64,000 nt of DNA. Source: CAVTPD01 sp963736575 (GTDB lineage: Bacteria > Bacteroidota > Bacteroidia > Cytophagales > JAAEPT01). The translations under genes and the position numbers were made by a program. Each line of letters begins with the position of its first letter. Within the stretch, counting starts at the first letter, position 1. Location: positions 124,001-188,000 of the forward strand of contig CAVTPD010000003.1 in the NCBI GenBank assembly GCA_963736575.1, read 5' to 3'. The notes below the pieces were generated by a model, which saw only the letters and a program-made list of their open reading frames with translations, was not told the origin of the DNA and searched no databases. Positions 61,616-64,000 of this stretch are shown piece by piece.

Positions 61616-62258
61616 CTTTAAAATCTTCAATAGTACCCAATGGTTGATCTGGTTTAGCATAGGTCAACCTTTCTAATTTTGAAACCGAATGATATGCATC
61701 TAATCCAGCTAATGTAACTGTTCCTGCCTCTGCAAGATCAACATAGCCGTCTTCCTTAATAAAAGACTCTTCTATTATCACTTCCATAATTTCACCAACA
61801 ATTAATACCGTATCATTTGACCGAATAGGTACCACTTCTTTAAGCTTCATGCCTAGCTTTATCATGGACTCTTTTACAAATGGGGCATAAAAACCTTCTA
61901 AATAATACGGTTTTAAGCCCACTTCATTAAATTCAGAAACATTTTTGGGGTACCTAGCCGAAGATTGGTGACCCGCCATATAAATTGCTTCATTCATATG
62001 ATTTATAGTATAAACACCTGTTGACCTAATGTTCTGATAGGTATTTCTTTCTACAATAACAGGCCTTGAGATTAAACCTAATAAAGGTGGATTAGCACCT
62101 AAATGAACTGTAGAACTAAAAACCGACAGATTCTCATTGCCATCTGGATCTTTAGACCCAATTAAATTCACCCCTTTAAATCCAGATAGGCAGTTAATAA
62201 AATTAGTCCTATACTGCTTTTCAAATTTTTCAATTTCGGCTCTAGATATATTTTTCAT
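61608..62258 (-). CDS. Flavin reductase family protein (FMN-binding split barrel)
   Basis: 216 aa. FMN-binding split-barrel fold: GVNLIGSKDPDGNENLSVFS near residue 30, then NPPLLGLISRP and TGVYTINHMNEA. It resembles the flavin-reductase-like proteins seen next to cryptochrome/photolyase genes in many marine bacteria. It may reduce or bind flavin for a partner enzyme. Follows the SDR gene by 5 bases. Confidence 0.88.
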   Translation of the reverse strand: MKNISRAEIEKFEKQYRTNFINCLSGFKGVNLIGSKDPDGNENLSVFSSTVHLGANPPLLGLISRPVIVERNTYQNIRSTGVYTINHMNEAIYMAGHQSSARYPKNVSEFNEVGLKPYYLEGFYAPFVKESMIKLGMKLKEVVPIRSNDTVLIVGEIMEVIIEESFIKEDGYVDLAEAGTVTLAGLDAYHSVSKLERLTYAKPDQPLGTIEDFKDE

Positions 62259-62263
62259 AATTA

Positions 62264-62959
62264 TTATAATTCTCTAATACTTGACATTCCTCCGTCTATT
62301 TGTAAGATCTGGCCTGTAATCCAAGCGGCATCTTTTGAAGAAAAACACATAGCCATTTTAGCTATTTCTTGTGGATTTCCAATCCGTTGTAAAGGATGTC
62401 TGTTTTCTGCTGTTTTTAGCTTTTCATCAGAACCAGTAAACTTTGAAGCCAACGGAGTATTAATTAAACTTAATGAAAAACCATTTACTCTTATTTTTGG
62501 GGCCCATTCTGCTGCTAATGCTTTAACAAGACCTTCAACAGCTCCTTTGGCCATACTTATTGAAGCATGGTATTTTAAACCTGTTTGCACGGCCACTGAT
62601 GAAAACAAGAGTACAGATCCCTTGTTAATTATTTTTGGCATTAGCTCCTGAAGAACTTTAAATGCTCCCAGTGCATTTACTCCAAAATCATTTAAAACAT
62701 CTTTTTCTTTTAAACTCTGAAAGGGTTTTAAATTAATTGTTCCGGGACAATAGAAAACCGAATCAATATTTACTAGTTCTTTAAAGATGCTCTTATGAAA
62801 ATTTAACACATCTAAATCTGTATGCACAAGATTTAGATGATTTATTTCTGGTTTGGTTCTAGAAAAGTTAAATACCGAATCTCCATTTTCTAAATAGACT
62901 TCTACAATAGACTTACCAATACCGGAACTACCTCCTATTACTACTATATTTTGTTTCAT
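62264..62959 (-). CDS. SDR-family protein lacking the usual catalytic tyrosine
   Basis: 231 aa Rossmann protein. The NAD(P)-binding motif is VVIGGSSGIGKSIVEVYL at the N-terminus; NAG-like VNALG and the Ser in LLFSSVAVQTG are present. At the expected YxxxK site the sequence is HASISMAKGAVEGL: Lys is kept but an Ile replaces Tyr. I recall similar HASI...KGAVEGL variants in SDR genes beside photolyases, so it is probably a real subfamily trait. Shares a divergent promoter region with the photolyase gene. Confidence 0.88.
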   Translation of the reverse strand: MKQNIVVIGGSSGIGKSIVEVYLENGDSVFNFSRTKPEINHLNLVHTDLDVLNFHKSIFKELVNIDSVFYCPGTINLKPFQSLKEKDVLNDFGVNALGAFKVLQELMPKIINKGSVLLFSSVAVQTGLKYHASISMAKGAVEGLVKALAAEWAPKIRVNGFSLSLINTPLASKFTGSDEKLKTAENRHPLQRIGNPQEIAKMAMCFSSKDAAWITGQILQIDGGMSSIREL

Positions 62960-62983
62960 ACTTAAATTTAATGATTTTACTTT

Positions 62984-63015
62984 TTGTTTAACATTTTTGT
63001 ATATTTATTAAACAA
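62984..63015. promoter_or_regulatory. Inverted repeat in the SDR/photolyase divergent promoter
   Basis: TTGTTTAA and TTAAACAA separated by 16 bases. It lies between two genes read in opposite directions, 24 bases from the SDR start and 26 from the photolyase start, so one bound regulator could control both. A light-responsive MerR-family regulator of the LitR/CarH type is a candidate by analogy only. Confidence 0.5.
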
Positions 63016-63041
63016 CATTGATCTCATTAAATAATTCTATT

Positions 63042-64000
63042 ATGCCACTAAATAATATATTAATCTGGTTTAGGAATGATCTTAGAATAACAGACAATGA
63101 GTTGTTAGAAGTTGCTTCTAAAAAAGCCAACAACATTGTTCCTATTTATATTTTTGATCCTTATCAATTCGAAAAAGTTAATGGTCTTTTTAATCGTTCT
63201 AGTTTTTTAAAGGTTAAGTTCTTATTAGAAAGTGTTAAAGCCTTTAAAGAATACCTACGATCTAAAGGCGGTGATTTAATTATTAAAATTGGTAACCCTG
63301 TTGATCTAATTCCGGAATTATGCCAAAAATATAACTGTGAGCGAGTTTATATAGACAAAATTGCTACTAGTCGTCAGCAAAAAATAGATTATGAAATTGA
63401 AAGAATTCTAGCGCCAGAAGAGAAATACTTAGATTATTATTACAACAATACTTTAGTACCAATATACTATCTTCCTTTTCCTATAAATAAGACACCAGAG
63501 GATTTTAAAACATTTCAAAGGGAGTTAAATTCTATTTGGTCTAACCTATTTGTTCACAATAGTAATATTGAATTAAACTTTTCCGATTCCTTAGCGGATG
63601 AATTTACACCCGAGATGAAAGATTTAGGTAGTTGGGAAAATGAGTACGAATTGCATTTTCCTGTAGGTAAAGAAAATGCACTTAAATACCTAAAAGATTT
63701 AGTGAATGGTGAGTTCCAAAATGTACCAGAATTAACGCCTTACAAGTATTACTTAAACAACAATTTCTCAAAAATTTTACCTTGGTTAAGTTTAGGTACT
63801 GTTTCCCCAAGAGGTATATTATTTCATATTGAAAATGAATACCCAAACAATAAGGATAAAAAAATAGCGCTTAGACTTTTTAGAGAGCAGTTTTTACGAT
63901 TAGACTTTTTTAAATTATTGTTCTACAAAAACTACGAAAGAGATCTACATACAGAAGATAAACTAGACCAAGACCAAGTAGATAGATTTAAAAAATGGAT
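63042..64000 (+). CDS. Cryptochrome/deoxyribodipyrimidine photolyase (5' part; runs off the window)
   Basis: About 319 N-terminal residues. It starts with the photolyase family N-terminus (NILIWFRNDLRITDNELL), an alpha/beta Rossmann domain to about 125, an inter-domain linker, then the FAD-binding helical domain (LPWLSLGTVSPRGILFHIE near 245, and LFREQFLRLDFFKLLFYKNY near 287). The sequence looks like the DASH-type group in the N-terminal region, but the flavin site and C-terminus needed to decide are mostly beyond the edge. Flavin-dependent, light-driven DNA repair or light sensing. Confidence 0.9.
   Translation, partial: MPLNNILIWFRNDLRITDNELLEVASKKANNIVPIYIFDPYQFEKVNGLFNRSSFLKVKFLLESVKAFKEYLRSKGGDLIIKIGNPVDLIPELCQKYNCERVYIDKIATSRQQKIDYEIERILAPEEKYLDYYYNNTLVPIYYLPFPINKTPEDFKTFQRELNSIWSNLFVHNSNIELNFSDSLADEFTPEMKDLGSWENEYELHFPVGKENALKYLKDLVNGEFQNVPELTPYKYYLNNNFSKILPWLSLGTVSPRGILFHIENEYPNNKDKKIALRLFREQFLRLDFFKLLFYKNYERDLHTEDKLDQDQVDRFKKW

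Noticed and set aside
1..64000. CRISPR array, insertion sequence or prophage
   Set aside because: No spaced direct repeats, transposase or phage structural genes were seen; the only accessory-looking stretch is the toxin-antitoxin island.

Overview
The window is chromosomal DNA of an AT-rich member of the Bacteroidota, most likely a marine Flavobacteriales relative. Three things point there. Several start regions carry the Bacteroidota sigma-factor -7 element TAnnTTTG, two of them with a -33 TTG/TTTG at 20 bases and one at 19. Strong Shine-Dalgarno sites are nearly absent. Phylum-specific families are present: a type IX secretion (T9SS) sorting domain, Bacteroidetes-type LptD, BatD, DUF2480, OmpA with PD40 repeats, and MbnP/MbnH. 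Coding density is very high, with many 1-11 base stop/start overlaps, and no gene-free stretch exceeds 300 bases. I see no insertion sequence, prophage, CRISPR array or rRNA.

Layout. 1-5.2 kb: 5' part of clpC, a WbqC protein and a YciO/Sua5 protein on the minus strand, then mltG, a YbgC-type thioesterase and a BrkB membrane protein on the plus strand. 5.2-5.4 kb: tRNA-Ser(UGA) with its own promoter and terminator. 5.4-17.5 kb: mostly minus-strand genes (acyl-CoA thioesterase, SLC13-type anion transporter, secreted caspase-like protease, small membrane protein, RluA-type pseudouridine synthase, panB, TrkH-type K+ transporter, heptose kinase-like gene, aspartate-type aminotransferase, DinB-like protein, Kir-type K+ channel). 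17.5-22.5 kb: OmpA/PD40 protein and Nudix hydrolase, converging on a leucine-rich-repeat protein with a stand-alone T9SS sorting-domain protein. 22.5-33.5 kb: batD-aroC-dicarboxylate symporter, an Nfu protein, a lipoprotein flanked by twin hairpins, an A-type Fe-S carrier, hemE, a glycosyltransferase and a methyltransferase. 33.5-41 kb: envelope genes (lptD; amidase-MCE protein) and a chain of overlapping genes ending in folB.

41-46 kb: a compact MbnP/MbnH cluster: a small membrane protein with a CxGKC motif, an MbnP-like lipoprotein, an MbnH-like di-haem lipoprotein and an outer-membrane barrel. An NhaC-type antiporter follows and overlaps a Ppx/GppA phosphatase tail to tail. 48-50 kb: an M42 peptidase followed by a small accessory island with two toxin-antitoxin modules (DUF433/DUF5615 and ParD/ParE). 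Both antitoxins are intact, while both toxin genes have an in-frame nonsense codon before a still recognisable C-terminus. 50-58.7 kb: a single-domain response regulator, the arylesterase/ABC/FtsX cluster, and a minus-strand run rpmH-rnpA-ctpA-like-TauE-tsaB-DUF2480. 58.8-60.5 kb: a secreted GH16 glucanase with accessory domains and a T9SS tail. 60.5-64 kb: an RDD protein and an unknown gene, then a flavin reductase and an SDR protein divergent from a photolyase/cryptochrome gene that runs off the window. An inverted repeat lies in the shared promoter, which suggests a light-response cluster.

How the genes fit together. Several groups serve the cell envelope (mltG, lptD, amidase, MCE protein, OmpA). 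Others handle ions (TrkH, Kir, NhaC, SLC13) or metal and haem metabolism (Nfu, A-type carrier, hemE, MbnPH). The least ordinary parts are the MbnPH cluster, the decayed toxin pair, the stand-alone sorting-domain protein, the secreted caspase-like protein and the light-linked SDR protein that lacks the usual catalytic tyrosine.
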